The notes: a model not told the origin generated them from the sequence alone. DNA of 64,000 nt from Panonychus citri (GCF_014898815.1 NW_026515445.1:1240001-1304000); one strand, 5' to 3'; positions 37,901-49,592 are shown, counted from the stretch's first letter. Program-made: numbers and translations.

Positions 37901-38143
37901 GTGAAAAAGGGATTTCAAGTTGTCACCTCAATCGATCTTGATTTCAATCCCAATTCAACCGAATTACCGGAAATTTATGAAGGTCGACGAGAGGAAATCA
38001 TCTATGGTGTTTGCATGCCCTTCAACGGGCTAATTGCTTCACTTGTAACTATCATCGCAATAATTGTCTTTTCACTAATTTCTTCATTTGTTTTAATAAG
38101 AAGAATCAATAAGCTGAGAAAAGAGAAAATTGAATTTTCTTGA
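34937..38143 (+). CDS. ZP-domain (cuticlin-like) type I membrane protein with a long disordered tail
   Basis: Apical extracellular-matrix proteins of this class polymerise through their ZP domain and shape arthropod cuticle. Exon 1 (34937-34969) encodes 11 residues; exon 2 is 35087-38143; total 1029 residues. The exon join creates a clean signal peptide ending near EIVSA. The ZP domain spans about residues 41-285 with regularly spaced cysteines and closes with CRHGCPDAC. Residues about 290-935 are low complexity: Ser/Pro, then Asn/Gln, then a His/Gln/Pro-rich block (37380-37680). RSKR at residues 937-940 is a consensus furin site, followed by a transmembrane helix (about 993-1015) and a 14-residue basic tail. 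Having the furin site 650 residues beyond the ZP domain is unusual. Fly relatives include the dusky/cuticlin-type ZP genes; no one-to-one orthologue can be named. Confidence 0.9.
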
Positions 38144-38553
38144 TCTTTTTCATTTCTAAATAATTAATTTATCTTCTGTAATCTATTAATCGTATCACAT
38201 GAAAAAAGAAACTGTTTCATTTTCATATCAAATTTACTTTCTAATTTTCTCATTGATTTAATCTCGATCATCTTTCTGGTTTCTCATAAGTGTATTTGAT
38301 TCACACAATTATCAAAATGAATTTTTCTCAAGTGTCAAATTTGGTGACTCTCAAAGGACAATTAGTGAAAACGGTTAGGTTAGATGATAATTATGTCAAA
38401 AATGTTTATTTTTATAATCGAAAAAGAAATTATCTCCAATTTGTCGTCTAATGATTAATTAAATAGGGTCAGGTTGATTATGTCGTTTGTTATAAATGAA
38501 AGTTGATGAAAAGATAAAGTAATAAGTAGGAAAAAAAATGAGAAATTTAAAAA
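38144..38553. other. Convergent 3' flanks of the ZP gene and Maelstrom
   Basis: About 410 bp shared by the 3' ends of a plus- and a minus-strand gene. Nothing else seen. Confidence 0.5.
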
Positions 38554-39708
38554 TTATAATTCTGACCAATTGCGTCCATTGATTCTTGATCGAGAAGATG
38601 AAGCCACTTGGTATCTTGGTTCCATCGGTGCCAAAAAACATTCCTCAACCTTTGGATTAGGCTTAGGCCTGTGGGCAGGAGTGACTTCGATGTGAAAGAC
38701 TGGGATTAGGACATCAAGAAACACATAACTGAACCGATAAGATCGGGACAGGGCACAATGGGGAGTATCGGTGGTATCATGATACTCGCAATTGGTGTTT
38801 GGCTCATATGAATGGATCACACGGTAGAAATCGTCCATACAAAGAGCCATCGGACGAGCTTTACCTACAACACGTTTATACAAGCAAAACATGAGGTATG
38901 TTAGATCCAATACCTCATAGTTTTCGTAGAATCCAACTTGTTCTACTTCGGTGGCCATTCTTTTAAGACATCCAGAGGTTTGAGTCAGACCAAGACCATC
39001 GAGATCAGGTAAGGTGAATAAGGGTTGCACATATTTCCTCTTCGTGTCTGTACCTTCTGGGACAGGCAATCGCTCGGCTTGGACAAAAGCGTTAAAGGCA
39101 GCAATCGAGTTTTCTAAAGAGGCCACGTGTTCCTCTTGAGTCTCGGTAGCCGCCATTTCCGTAACCGGGTACTCAGAAATATCATAAAGAGGTAACTTAT
39201 GGACTCGCTCCATGTGCTCTTTCACCTCATAACCATGACCTATAGGTGTCTTACCACCATCGATGAATTCATGATAGGAATCTTGGATCCCCTCTTTAAG
39301 ACTAAATTTGACGATACCCACCTCGATTGGAATGTAGGCATTTTGTTTGGTCTTGACGGCAACATTGAAATTGACAACGTAGAAATCAGTATTTACAATT
39401 TCGTCAAGTGGCCGGGAACAAAAATCTTCAATCATGGTCATACGAGTCGCATCGTCGATACCAGCTTCTTTTTTACCAATTCTCTCTTTAATTTCTTGTT
39501 GAGCAGGTGGTAATATATCTAAGACTCTTCCTCTTAGCCCGCTATTTCTTATTTTAGCTTCAAGCTTATACTCTTCTTTAGCCCGATCATCTAGGGCTTC
39601 CCAATCTTTCGCAGCCATTTTAACTGCTTTGTCGATGTTTGTCTCACCAGAACGTGATTGCCATTCACTGACGAATATCATGTAAGCAGAAGCCTTTTTC
39701 TTAGACAT
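38554..39708 (-). CDS. MAEL: Maelstrom, piRNA-pathway protein
   Basis: Maelstrom acts with Piwi proteins in germline transposon silencing. The coding region is uninterrupted, 384 residues from the ATG at 39708 (MSKKKASAYMIF); an in-frame TTG further upstream is ignored. Order: an HMG box (about residues 1-70, with WQSR and AAKDWEALDDRAKEEY), then the Maelstrom-specific RNase H-like domain. The latter carries the diagnostic Glu-His-His-Cys-His-Cys type ligands, visible near the end as CEYHD...HCALS. A probable non-coding first exon ends at about 39903 (donor GTAAGT) and joins at about 39732, so the intronless CDS does not look like a retrocopy. No poly-A remnant or target-site duplication was seen. 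Confidence 0.92.
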   Translation of the reverse strand: MSKKKASAYMIFVSEWQSRSGETNIDKAVKMAAKDWEALDDRAKEEYKLEAKIRNSGLRGRVLDILPPAQQEIKERIGKKEAGIDDATRMTMIEDFCSRPLDEIVNTDFYVVNFNVAVKTKQNAYIPIEVGIVKFSLKEGIQDSYHEFIDGGKTPIGHGYEVKEHMERVHKLPLYDISEYPVTEMAATETQEEHVASLENSIAAFNAFVQAERLPVPEGTDTKRKYVQPLFTLPDLDGLGLTQTSGCLKRMATEVEQVGFYENYEVLDLTYLMFCLYKRVVGKARPMALCMDDFYRVIHSYEPNTNCEYHDTTDTPHCALSRSYRFSYVFLDVLIPVFHIEVTPAHRPKPNPKVEECFLAPMEPRYQVASSSRSRINGRNWSEL

Positions 39709-40095
39709 AGCTGTTTTTATGAGGTGACTAATCAATTAAATAGAAAAAACAATTTGTAAAAGAGAAAGACAAAAAGGTCATTTTAAATGAGAAGAAAACG
39801 CTTAAAAAGAAAACATGATACTTATGATGCTCTTTGAATCATCAAAAGAATAAACAACAAGAATCATATTCAAGAAGAGATAATGACGAAATTTACTTAC
39901 CAAATTGATGAAGAGAAATTGCAAAAAAGAAAAGAAATCTAAATAGAAAAGAAAAGAACAAAAAAAGCAAAGAGAAAAGAACGAAGTTGAAAGACCACAA
40001 GTAGGAAGAAGACTTGAAAGAAACGCAACAGGTTGTAGGAGATTAATGGAGGTTTGAAGATCGATGACACTGATCAAGTTGAGAGAAAACGTGGC

Positions 40096-40103
40096 TTTAA
40101 ATA
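40096..40103 (-). promoter_or_regulatory. TATA-like element of Maelstrom
   Basis: The minus strand reads GGTATTTAAAGCC, about 190 bp upstream of the inferred leader donor site. It is suitably placed for transcription starting near 40065. Confidence 0.3.
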
Positions 40104-40252
40104 CCAAAAATTAGAGGACCATTAAAGAAATTAAGCCAATGGCGAGTTGAGTTTCGACAGTTGGTAAACAATTTAAACACTTCAACTTGAAGAACCAAAA
40201 CTTGTCAGAGATTATTGGTTCGCTTTGAAAAAGAAAAAGAAAAGCGAATGTG

Positions 40253-40267
40253 AGTGACATCTATTGG
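40253..40267 (-). promoter_or_regulatory. ATAGATGTCACT promoter word upstream of Maelstrom
   Basis: The minus strand reads CCAATAGATGTCACT, in the gene's sense direction, about 150 bp upstream of its TATA-like element. It shares the core TAGATGTC with the sites at 16840 and 57355 and overlaps a CCAAT box. Confidence 0.35.
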
Positions 40268-40819
40268 CTTAGAAGAGAATTTTTCATGGAAAATTTAATT
40301 GTTACAATGAAGAGAAACATTTTGTTGATTTGGACGAATTTTTGTCAAGTTTAATTTTCAATACTCATTATTTACATGTAACTGGACAAGCGAATTGTTT
40401 GGTTTATTGATTGTTACATTGATTCGAAAAAGTAATTAAATATTGATTACATTTCATATTGAATTTTATCAAGTAACCAGAAGATCTTGTTAATTGTTAC
40501 TATTTTGTTAGATTAAGTTGCAAACCAAATGGCTCTTGTTTATTTGCTTTAATTGTTGAAAATAGTAATTATTATGCACTTAATTTATTAATTGCTTAAG
40601 ATTATTGTTAAATTCGTATTGGTTATCTTTACGAAAATATTGTTAATTGGAAGAATTCATTGGGTAATTATTAATGAATTTGTTTCATTTGTAAATTGTT
40701 CAATTGATTAGATGTCTTGGCATTTCGATTTCGTCGAATTAAAATGTTGACAAGTTTGATGAGTTTCGATGACTTGATTGTGATTAAACTTGAGATTAAG
40801 ATTCAGTGTTGAAATTCAA
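40268..40819. other. Intergenic Maelstrom promoter side / PSPH 3' flank
   Basis: AT-rich, no ORF or motif noted. Confidence 0.5.
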
Positions 40820-42518
40820 TTAGTCGATCATTGGATTTCGATTCAATTCTGCCATGAGTTCGTAGAAACTCATAACGAACCAAGGAGCTTCTTTACGAAC
40901 TGTTTCCCGAACTTGATTTCCACCAAATCCAATGAATGCATCCTGTTGATTAGATTGTAAAGAGAACAATTAAATTATTGAAAAGGAAAATCGCCTGATC
41001 CTGGTGGAAAACCCAAAGACAATAAATCATAAATATTTATAAAGCAATTAATCATCTAATTGTGGTGATTAGTGAGTGGGTTTTCAGTTAATTTTATGAT
41101 TTATCTAGTAATCAAATCGATGACGCTGGTATTTTATTATGAATCCATTAATTTTTCCTAATACTGTTGAACTGATCAGACATTGATGATTAACATCAAA
41201 GATACAATGAAAACTGATGCTAATCAATTGTGACGCAAGGGAAAATCAATCATAAAACGATATGAATTGAAAGAGAAATCAAGGAGAGCAAGTTATGTAA
41301 GTTAATTGGTTATCAGCGAGTGAGTGAGTGAGTGAGTGAGAGATAAAACGATGAAATCAATGAAGATAAGATTGATTAGATTGATGAAAGAGAAAATTTC
41401 ATTTGTTACATTTTATATTAGGGGAATTTGATGACTTAATTGCTGATTGATATCGAGATGATTGAGATAAACACTTACGGCGGTGGGATAAGCTTCCAAA
41501 TCAGTGGCCCCATCACCAACCATTACGACTCTCTTGTAGCCGAAAAGTTTTTTAAGAAGAGCAACAACTCGAGCTTTACCGTCTGATTGAGATGTCGGAA
41601 CAGTTTCATCGAATCCTGCATAACTACCTGTTGATTAGTTAATTAGATTAGATTGTCATCAAAATAGAGGGAAACAATTTGCTACTTACCATCATAGAAG
41701 AATTTGATTCGATTGGCAAAAATGTTCTTAACAGGTATTCCAAGCTCTTTGGCTAATGGTTCAATGATTACATCAAAACCTCCTGACACCAGGTAGACAT
41801 CGACCTCACGATTGTGAAGCAAAGCAATTAGCTCTCTAGATTGGATAAGATAGAAAATTAAAAGATGCAAAGATTAGGTGGAAATCAGATGATCTATTAG
41901 TTTATCTTTATTGGTAAGGGAATGTTTTTTTCTATCATCATTTTGTATCATGATGATCATTGAAGATCGAGTCAAGATAAGTGGCATCTCTAGTGATCGT
42001 GATCATAATCAACGATTGGTTAACGATTAGATTTTATCGCATTTTCCAATTAACTGATAGGACTGATTAACTGATGGAAAATGAGTAAACCAAAATGCAA
42101 ACCAATTAAAATGTCCTCTTACCTGATGCCTGGGGTCAAACGAAGCGGTTTTGTTGTAATGAACTTTTCCACCATATGTTGTGTCGGTTTAATTAGAGCT
42201 AATCTTTGAGCTAAAGCCTCTTGAAATGAACAACCACCTCGCATGGCAACTCGAGTCCTGCAAATGAGAGAGAAATTAAAAATTCGACAAGGTTATTCCA
42301 TGGAAAGATGATGCATGAGATTTTGGAGCAACTGATGAAAAAGATAAACCAGCAAATTGATTAACTGATTAAACTTACATTTCAGCGACTTCTTTTTCGA
42401 CTCCAGCAAATTTCGCCAATTCGTCAATAGCTTCATCTCGACAAACTGTTGAATCAACGTCGAAACAAACAGCTTCAGCCGATCTCCAAATTTCTCGAGT
42501 TTCTTTATTGTTCGACAT
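40820..42518 (-). CDS. PSPH: Phosphoserine phosphatase
   Basis: Catalyses the last step of serine synthesis, phosphoserine to serine. Exons: 42518-42379, 42257-42123, 41835-41690, 41627-41479 and 40942-40820, giving 230 residues (human 225). HAD-family motifs are intact: the nucleophile Asp20 and acid/base Asp22 in CFDVDSTVCRDE, the serine/threonine motif in VYLVSGGFDVI, the lysine in SDGKARVV and the acidic pair in MVGDGATDLEA. DAFIGFGGN in the last exon is also diagnostic. The frame stays open upstream of ATG 42518 to an AG at about 42602, so a longer N-terminus through an upstream exon is possible but not supported. It is transcribed divergently from cytidine deaminase. Confidence 0.96.
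41318..41342. repeat. (GAGT)n microsatellite in the PSPH intron
   Basis: Six tandem GAGT units. Confidence 0.85.
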
Positions 42519-43271
42519 GATCAAAGTGTTGCCAAGGGTAAAAATCACAGATTTCGTTGGTTCTTGTATACGTGGGACTAAGGGCAATGTTTTGGTTCTA
42601 AAGAAAAGAAATTTATTCTTTTCCAATTTGTACTTTGATGTTATTTGGACAAAGGAAACTTTCAACTATGTTGCACGTTGTTGGATAAATGGATTGACAC
42701 TAATTGATTGCACTTTAATTGGAAGAGAAAATGAAATGAAAAAAGAAAAAATCAATAATCAAACTCAATCTGATGTTCGGATCCGAGTAAAGAACTGGAT
42801 CCAAACTACTCGATGTTTATCCGATTTCGGTGAGGGAGCAGAGGAAGAAAAGTAGACAGAGAAGGAGAAAGACAGAAAGAGAGAAAGAGAGAAGGGGTAA
42901 GGGAAGAGGAAGGGAACGAAGGGGAGAGCCACTTGTTTTGTTTTGTTTCTTTAATTACATTTGTGTTAATTGTTTCACTGATTGAAACTCGTAGTTCAGG
43001 TGGTTGTGTTTGTTGTTGTTCACTTTGATTACGAATTGTTGGTTTGTAGCTTTTACGATTAACTTATTTGTCTCTTGGTTTCTTTTTTTTTTCCTTCTTT
43101 CAATAATCAACTAATTGCTGGTTTCGATTATTATTCTGGTTAATTGTTCTGGATTCATTTTAACCCTGACATTGCCTCTTCAAGATCAATTGTTATCATT
43201 TGTCGATAGTGTTAATTGTTTTTCGAAATTGATTAGTAACAATTATCTCCATTAGCGAAGGTCCAAAAATA
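42519..43271. other. Divergent promoter region PSPH / CDA
   Basis: About 750 bp between opposite start codons. It contains a purine-rich run (42840-42930) and T-rich tracts. The 115-codon plus-strand frame at 42508-42855 is antisense or leader noise. Confidence 0.5.
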
Positions 43272-44157
43272 ATGGCAACAGTTTCTTCAGGTTTGTCTAA
43301 TTTCCTTCCACGACTTAATAACAATCTAATTTTATCATCGAGATTTTAATCATTTGCTTAATTCTTATTACAATCAAATGATATCAATTGCACTCAGCTC
43401 TTCACATTACAGTTGTGATCTCTTATTTACCTGTGAATTAGATTGATTTTACCTCGTTAATCAAAAAGATAAGATTAGTTGGGATTAAGTGTTCACCTAA
43501 ATATTAACAAGGGGAAAATGTTGACAGTTTGCCAAAAATAATCGAAATTAAAATTGATCTTTCTTTTATTTCGTCGTTTTCATTAAATGGATTCGCAATT
43601 GATTAGATGATTTAAGCGAAACTCAGAGGAATCAACTATTCGCTGAGGCCAAAAATGCTTCCAAATTATCGTATTCTCCTTACAGTAAATTCCCCGTTGG
43701 TTGTGCCATTTTAACGACCGAAGGTCAACTGATTACAGGTCAGTTTTTCTCAAATGTAAGATGTTAATCAAATCTAATTACCTTTTCTCTCTTAATTGTA
43801 ATTCTCTCAGGTTGTAATGTTGAAAATAGTTCTTTCGGATTAACTATTTGTGCCGAAAGATCAACAATTTGTAAAGCAATTTCAGAGGGAAAGAAACAAT
43901 TCAAAGCGATCGCCGTTCACGCTCCGACCGGTGGCCTCACGTATCCTTGTGGTGCTTGTCGTCAATTTATTTATGAGGTAATCAATTGATTGATTTGATC
44001 ATTTTATCTTTACGATCATCTAATGTTTGATTAATCTTACCAACAGTTTGGACCAACAATTATGATTTATATTGTGGATCAAGATGATAATTATACTAAA
44101 ACAATGATTAAAGAGCTTCTACCAAACGGGTTTATGTTCACTAATCACGATAACTGA
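43272..44157 (+). CDS. CDA: Cytidine deaminase
   Basis: Zinc-dependent deaminase of cytidine and deoxycytidine in pyrimidine salvage. Exons: 43272-43290, 43607-43738, 43811-43977 and 44047-44157, in phase, 142 residues. Substrate-binding YSKFPVGCAI and GCNVENSSFGLTICAE are present. The zinc ligands are the Cys of ICAE (with catalytic Glu) and the two Cys of PCGACR. The very short first exon (six codons) was placed by the only upstream ATG with a matching phase; its donor is GTTTGT. Confidence 0.94.
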
Positions 44158-44772
44158 TTACAAACAATTGAGCCCATTAATTAATTGTAAAAATTTAAGG
44201 TTAAAATATGAACAATGTAACAAGTTAAATTGGGAACATTTTAATACCAACCTGTTAACGCAATTAGATTTTAGTAAATTTGATTCAGTGGCTGATTTAC
44301 AATTCTGACCAAATCTTTATTCTTACTTAATTGTAATATTTAAACCAAGAATTGTCATGATAATAAACCAATTTTCAATCGACAACAATTAAACTAATCA
44401 TTTCTTTATCTAGCCAATTACAATTATTTAACTTACCTTGAAATCACTGGTCTGGCATTTGAAATCAATGTTCATTAGTTAATTGTTACTTGTTTTATTT
44501 GGTTGCAATTTAAAAAGATACAAATTGATATAAAACAATTTCCTAATCATAATTCAGGTTTTCTAACCAATTACAATTGATTACTGTTTATTAATTGTTA
44601 TTATCCCAGTGATAATTAACTAATGTACACGACAAATGAAAGGTAAAAACATGGAAATGCTACTAATTACTTAAATTGATTCGTTAATCATGAGATTTTA
44701 TTTCACTATTTAAGTCATTAAGCTGACTGATTGTAAAGGTTAAATCATTTCTCAGACATGATTAGTATCAAA
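44158..44772. other. Convergent 3' flanks of CDA and the bHLH gene
   Basis: AT-rich non-coding DNA with no supported feature. Confidence 0.5.
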
Positions 44773-45289
44773 TTAATCCTTATTTAACTTTAATTGTTTA
44801 CGATTAGTTAAACAAAAGGTACAAACCAAACTTGATTTGAATTGATTCCCAGGGATATTATTGTTATGAGCAATTAACTTATTTCCTCTTAAACATGGAT
44901 CGTTTAAATAATATCCTGAAAGCCTGATCACAATTAAAGATTATTCATTGAAATTAGTTGAATTGCAAGAAGGAATCAAATTAAACTTACCTGGCGATCC
45001 GAAGATTATCAAGGTGTTTGATGTACGAAACGGCCAATCGAAGTGTTTCGATTTTGGACAGTTTACGATTCGCCGGTTCGGTTGGGATCAAATTCCTCAA
45101 ACAATTAAGAGCTTGATTTAAGCTCTGAGTTCGATTTCGCTCACGGACATTGGCGACTTGTCGATGTAGCTGATCATCAGGCTCAACAATCAGCGAATTG
45201 ATCATTTGGTAATTGTCGTAATTATCTTGATATAGTTCAACTTCTGATTTGAACAAACATTCAAATCCAGGTAAATCTTGATTATCCAT
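44773..45289 (-). CDS. bHLH transcription factor, TCF15/scleraxis family
   Basis: A class II bHLH factor, expected to dimerise with E proteins and bind E-boxes in mesoderm-type programmes. Exon 1 (45289-44991) holds an acidic N-terminus and the bHLH domain (about residues 44-97): basic region ANVRERNRTQS, loop IPTEPANRKLSKIETLR and helix 2 LAVSYIKHL, the pattern of paraxis/scleraxis. Exon 1 ends CCAG|GTAAGT; unspliced, it reads into the TAA inside this donor, giving 100 residues. A 67-nt intron (44990-44924, acceptor GATCAG) joins in phase to exon 2 (44923-44773), adding 49 residues with PCLRGN and VCTFCLTNRKQ. As I recall, a C-terminal CTFC motif with flanking basic residues also occurs in related factors. 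Total 149 residues. It ends 615 bp from CDA, tail to tail. Confidence 0.85.
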
Positions 45290-45759
45290 AATTGCTACAG
45301 TAATGATTCACAGAATTATAAGTTAATTACTTGAGACTTGTAGTTAAACTAATTACAATCGAAGTTCAAATTGATCATTTCAAGTTGACATTTTTTTCTA
45401 GTTCCTTTTCAATCAACAGTTGTCAAATTTTTTCGACAGCAATTAAAATGTCATTAAGATGAATTTGAAGCTTTTTTTTACAATTAGTTTGATTGGGAAG
45501 CTTAAATCTAGAATTTATATTATTTCTTAGTTTAGAAATGAGTGATTAGTCATTTGAATGAGGTTAAATTGTAAGTGTCGGGCAACAAATCATTTTAATT
45601 TGTTCATTTGATACAATAGTCGACTGAAAATCTCTGGAATAGTTAAATTATATTGCGAGTGTAAAAATAGTGTAATCAGAAGCAGAAAATACGATAATTG
45701 AGCAATTAAGGTTCAGTTTTGTCTTTTCTAACCTAATTTAATAATGAATTAGAGCTTAA
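45290..45759. other. bHLH promoter / GSS 3' flank
   Basis: About 470 bp, AT-rich, nothing specific seen. Confidence 0.5.
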
Positions 45760-47249
45760 TCAAAAGAGATAAGGTGAATCCAGAAAACCCGCTCCAGCGG
45801 CGATTCCCGCTTCGTTATCACTGATTCGTTTACTTCTTAACAAGTAACCATCTTCAGAATTGTGGTAAACGAGTTTATCGTCGGCAAGAATCGAGCCGAA
45901 TATTCCCAATTCAGAGATAATTGTGTCCATGGCGAAGTTTCGAGATCGAAGATTAGATCTACTGTCAACACCGTAATTAGAAATTGGAACGGCGTCGATC
46001 AATTCCATCAGAATGAAAGCATCTCTCTCTTGTGAATTTCGAATCTCATTCAGTTTCTGGACAATCTCTTGACCGTAGTAATTGTTACCTCCGCCTTCCC
46101 GTTGAGGTTTGAGAACAAATTTCTCTGGATTCTTAAGGCCCATTTCCAAGTATTTGTTTCCTTCCGGCGAATCTTTGAGTAAATAAATCGCAGCGAATGT
46201 ACCATAAAGTTCGTCTAATCCTTCGTCTGGTTTGATGAATTTACTCAGAACTTGTTTATCAGTGAGAATTTGTTGGAACTTTTTGACACCAGACAATTGG
46301 TACTTGATCGATGGACATTTGATTGCTTTCGATTTTTCCAAAATCAATCGGGTGTCCCAAGCACTCGAATTCGGGTAATCAGCTGGTACATAACCAGTTC
46401 TATAATAAACAACAGCGACTTCTTTGTCATCCACTCTCAGGACATTGTTTCCATCTAAAGAATTGCTGTCGATTTGAGAGAATTTCTTCCTTTTCACCAG
46501 AATTTCTGGTCTCAAGTTGAACAGTTCAATTTCTATCGCTTTTTGATCACAAATATTATAAGTTTTTTCTTCCACAATGATTATTATAATCGCATCTTTC
46601 TTTCCATAAACATCCCAGGCTTTTGATAGAGCGAAGGCCACAGAACGACAAGTATTTTTTTCCGGTTGATTAAATTCACTTTTAGGGTTCACTTTATTGT
46701 TCACATACTGATGAAGTTGCGAGATCAACGGGGACAGTCCAGCGAAACTCACCGAAATCGCGTTGATCTCCACTTGTCGAAGAGCTTCTGGTTCCTTGTT
46801 CAACATATAATCCGATCGGAAAAAGCCCAAGTTGTACTTCGAGGCCTTTGGATCGTCTTCTACTTTCAAATATATCTCATAAAGCGATCGGGTGAATGAG
46901 TCCACACGAATCACGTCGGCCAATGATTCCTCTAGAAAGTGTTTGTCGTGAGCGATCCGGTGCATCATTAGGTTGATCCCTTTCTGGATTCTTTGGGCCA
47001 ACAAACACCATTTTGAGGGAAATGGCGAAGGAAACAAACTGAATCTCAATGATTGTACACAGTTTTCATTGAGTAAATCCTTCGATCGACAACTGATTCC
47101 TGAGAGGTGAAGAAACAAATCAAATTAGAAGCACAAATCAAATGAAAACAATCAGTGAATCTCTTACCTTTTACCAATGCAAACTCTTTGGCGTCTTGTT
47201 CAAGCTCATTCAAAGCTTCATTGGTGAGATTTGGTACACATGAATTCAT
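45760..47249 (-). CDS. GSS: Glutathione synthetase
   Basis: ATP-dependent ligation of gamma-glutamylcysteine and glycine, the second step of glutathione synthesis. Two exons, 47249-47168 and 47099-45760, give 473 residues (human 474). ATP-grasp landmarks are intact: FVLKPQREGGGNNYYG (the glycine-rich loop), ILMELI, ELGIFGSILADD and the C-terminal A-loop LLRSK...AGIAAGAGFLDSPY. Near the N-terminus LFPSPFPSKWCLLAQRIQ and the substrate-binding RSDYMLN...ALRQVEINAISVSFAGL are also typical. The start at 47249 (MNSCVPNL) is the first ATG; an upstream in-frame TTG is ignored. A short repetitive run IIIII in the middle comes from an AT-rich stretch. Confidence 0.96.
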
Positions 47250-48076
47250 GTTGACACAATTGTAAGCAATCAACTGACTATTTGAGACAAACTACAACTG
47301 TACAATTAATTGAGGTCTCAGGTTAAAATGTAAATAACATGAAACTGCATCAGGATTTATAGCAACAATCAAAGTACAAGTGATAACAAACCCATTTCAT
47401 TTCAGTTCAACTTGAACATTTTCAAAAGAGGAACAGAGGAAACTGAGTCAATTAGAACCGAATGATAAGATAATTGTTAACTAAATAGATTCACATAATG
47501 TCAATTAACAAGAAATAAGCAAAATTTCAATTTAAATGATAAATTTGCACAAGTTTCACGTCAAAACAAATCATATGTTAGATTGCAACTCAACAACAAG
47601 ACAAAGTTGAAGTAAATTATTGATTAACTCTTTATGGATTATTATCCGATCGATTGATTGTGATTCTCTTTGACGCAAGAACAAAATCTAATTATAATTA
47701 ATTATGTAAGAAATTCGCCCTCATTGAAATTCCCTATCACATCGACAATCAAATCAATATAAGGAAAAAAACAATTGAGACACATTTAGAATCCATGATT
47801 GTGATGAATGATCGGGTTGTCATTGATTGCAATTGGTTTAATTTAATTTACTTTAATATACATATAACACAATCTAATTGATTTGATCATCAAAACAAGG
47901 TGAAAAAGTTTCAGCTTTGAAATGATTGTAAATTCAATTTGATTAAATTAATTGATACATTGGAATATCAAATAAGTGGACAAATAGATGTAACAATTTG
48001 AACAATGTTCTGTATCGAATTAAATTAAATTTTCAAAGACAATTAAAGATTAGATGTAGATTTTCCTCTTCTTGCC
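47250..48076. other. GSS promoter / RRS1 3' flank
   Basis: About 830 bp, AT-rich, with no ORF of note. Confidence 0.5.
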
Positions 48077-49471
48077 TTATTTTCCTTTAGATTTACCACC
48101 TTTGCTCTTCCCTTTAAACGATCCCTTTCGTCCTGCACTACCGCCGCTTCCACTACCTGTGGCTGATTTTTTCCTTTGTTGTGATTTATTATGATAAGCG
48201 ACTCGTTTTCCGGCCTTTTTACCTTTCTTGGATTTACGATCCTTTCCTTTAGTTTTCTTATCGTCGTTTTTTACAGCACTGATAATAGAAAAGAAAGAAA
48301 ATTATCAAATAAGCAATATAATAAAAAAAAATCCATTCAGGAACAATCTGAGTGCATTAGATTAAACTTACGAGTTAATTTTCTTTTGATTTATAATGTT
48401 AAGAGCTCTAGTCCCATCGATCTTATCTCCTTTATCTATTTTGCTAAGTATATCAGAATATTTCTTTTTCTCAGCATCCATATTTCCTAGATTAGGCTCG
48501 AATTTGCGTTTCTTTCCGGTTACCCTAGCAGCTTTGGCTGCTAATTTGGTTTCAATTTTATCTAATCTGTGGATAGAATTGTAAATATAAGATTAAGTAC
48601 AAAGTTTTTCGGACCATTTTTCTGACTACAATAAAGTAATCATATTAACACTTACCCATTTTTCAATTTTTTATCAAATTTTCCTAAAGATGCTGTAGCC
48701 ACTCGAGCGACTGCAGCAGCATTCATCACTTCATCTCTGGTTTCAAGTTCTTTACCATCTTTAGGTAGCACTGGAGTTAAACCAGTAGCCTTAATCTTAT
48801 TAGCTCGAGCGATATTCCTAAGACGTTGGAATTCATTTTTAGCCACCCTTTCCCGTTTGGCCTCTTTGACTTCAGCGAACATGTCAGTGTTTTCATCTGT
48901 AAAAGAATAAAAAAGAAATTGTAAAATCTCTCACAACTAAACTTTGCCAACGTTGATAAAAGAGAAACAATTTACCTTTATTCTGAGGTATTTCGATAAT
49001 CCAGTCGTCCTTATCACTGTTAATTCTATTGTAACCATATCTTGGTTTCCAGACTTTTTCGGTATCATCCCAGACCATTTTCTCTCGTTTTCTTTTTTGA
49101 ATACCTTTGTCTTTAGCATAAGTTTCCCATTTTGTCGGTGCCTTTGGTTTTGGAACAGGCATAGACCTTGGAAGTGGTGTTGTTCCAACAGGCAGTTTGA
49201 TCAAATTGTAACCATCGACAATCATAGTATCTAATTCACTCAGTTTATTAAGCAAGTATTGCCCATTTGTTTGGGCAAGTTTCAGGAGATAATCTTCTTT
49301 AATTTTTCTTAAATTAATTTCGTCCAATGGATTGTTATCGATCAACAAACAATTGCCAAGATCAACATCAACCAATTCTTTTTCAATTAACACTTCTTTC
49401 AGAGCTTCTTTTTCCTTCTCCTCAATTTGACCTAACACCTGGTCCACAAAATTACTGTCAATGACAGCCAT
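48077..49471 (-). CDS. RRS1: Ribosome biogenesis regulatory protein RRS1
   Basis: A nucleolar protein that with RPF2 loads the 5S RNP onto pre-60S particles. Exons: 49471-48976, 48896-48656, 48566-48372 and 48278-48077, 377 residues (human 365). The conserved core has LGNCLLIDNNPLD, LPVGTTPLPRSMPVPKPK, PTKWETYAKDKGIQKRKRE, MVWDDTEKVWKPRYGYNR and NKGDEN..., all RRS1 signatures. The C-terminal 120 residues become very Lys/Gly/Ser-rich (nucleolar type), ending GGKSKGK. Intron phases differ but all restore the frame. Confidence 0.95.
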
Positions 49472-49592
49472 GATTAAGTCACTAATTAAAATTAAACAAT
49501 ATAATCAAAATAATTGATGAGAACACGTTTTCATAGAGATTTAATCATATGGATTGAATCCAATGGAATCCAAATTTTGGAAACTACTTTGC

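Noticed and set aside
42519..42665. N-terminal extension of PSPH from an in-frame TTG
   Set aside because: Family length fits the ATG at 42518; the extension crosses a plausible 3' splice site and has no ATG.
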